A program made the position numbers and the translations under genes. The notes beneath the pieces are model-generated. The model worked only from the letters and a program-made list of their open reading frames with translations. It was not told the DNA's origin and did not search any database. A stretch of DNA of 7,265 nucleotides from Afipia sp. (GTDB lineage: Bacteria > Pseudomonadota > Alphaproteobacteria > Rhizobiales > Xanthobacteraceae): assembly GCA_026400415.1 (NCBI GenBank), contig JAPLPA010000275.1, positions 1 to 7,265 of the forward strand, given 5' to 3'. Positions 7,052 to 7,265 of the stretch are shown piece after piece; position 1 is the stretch's first letter, and each line of letters opens with the position of its first letter.

Positions 7052-7265
7052 GTCTTCGACCTCGCGAATATCCGCGCTGGCCAAGATACGAACGACTGAA
7101 TGCGTTCGCGCCCGACCAGCACCACGATCACCAGCACAAGGCCGATCCAGAACTGCCAGTATTGCGGCGTCAGGGTCGAGAAGAACTCCTGCAGTATCTT
7201 GAACGCGACTGCGCCGATCAATCCGCCATAAAGATATCCCGTGCCGCCCAGCACCAGCACCAACA
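7048..7265 (-). CDS. livM: ABC transporter permease, LivM-type, C-terminal fragment (5' end beyond window)
   Basis: The last 71 or so residues of a membrane permease. LGGTGYLYGGLIGAVAF corresponds to the conserved loop and helix near the end of LivH/LivM-type permeases. YWQFWIGLVLVIVVL is a final transmembrane segment before a basic cytoplasmic tail (ARIFARSKT). LivM is preferred over LivH because it directly precedes the LivG-type gene, following the usual H-M-G-F order, though only the tail is visible. Its stop codon shares bases with the downstream ATG (ATGA at 7051-7048), a sign of translational coupling. No substrate-binding protein gene is visible; it may lie to the right of the window or elsewhere. 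Confidence 0.85.
   Translation of the reverse strand, partial: LVLVLGGTGYLYGGLIGAVAFKILQEFFSTLTPQYWQFWIGLVLVIVVLVGRERIQSFVSWPARIFARSKT
7059..7063 (-). promoter_or_regulatory. Ribosome binding site of livG
   Basis: GAGGT on the minus strand lies seven bases upstream of the ATG at 7051-7049, inside the end of the permease gene. It supports the 250-residue start. Confidence 0.55.

Overview
The window looks like chromosomal DNA of an alphaproteobacterium, most likely of the order Hyphomicrobiales (Rhizobiales) near Bradyrhizobium, Rhodopseudomonas or Afipia. This rests on moderately high GC, on a MetK that begins MRAPYIFTSESVSEGHPDK, on a secreted TPR-caspase of the kind common in that group, and on a LivMGF-type transporter operon. 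The genus call is from memory of these families, not from a search.

There are three transcriptional blocks. Block 1 (1-2125, minus strand) has a class I SAM-dependent methyltransferase with a small helical N-terminal module, followed 56 bases downstream by metK, which is cut by the left edge. Block 2 (2251-4436, plus strand) has an AhpD/carboxymuconolactone decarboxylase-family protein and then an exported protein with TPR repeats and a caspase-like (C14) domain that keeps its His/Cys dyad. Block 3 (4438-7265, minus strand) reads right to left: the C-terminal end of a LivM-type permease, LivG-type and LivF-type ATPases joined by overlapping start/stop codons, and, 30 bases further on, a single-domain methionine-synthase-like zinc protein related to the C-terminal half of MetE. 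Blocks 1 and 2 diverge from a 125-base region (2126-2250). Blocks 2 and 3 converge with one base between their stop codons.

A loose theme is one-carbon and sulfur metabolism. A MetE-like protein would make or process a methionine-type product, MetK turns methionine into S-adenosylmethionine, and the methyltransferase uses it. The MetE-like gene sits behind an amino-acid-type ABC importer, which suggests it may act on, or be regulated with, an imported compound. The sequence does not prove these links. I found no mobile element, CRISPR array, tRNA, rRNA or recognisable riboswitch. Most of the window is ordinary. The points most worth a second look are the importer/MetE-like operon and the methyltransferase placed directly upstream of metK.
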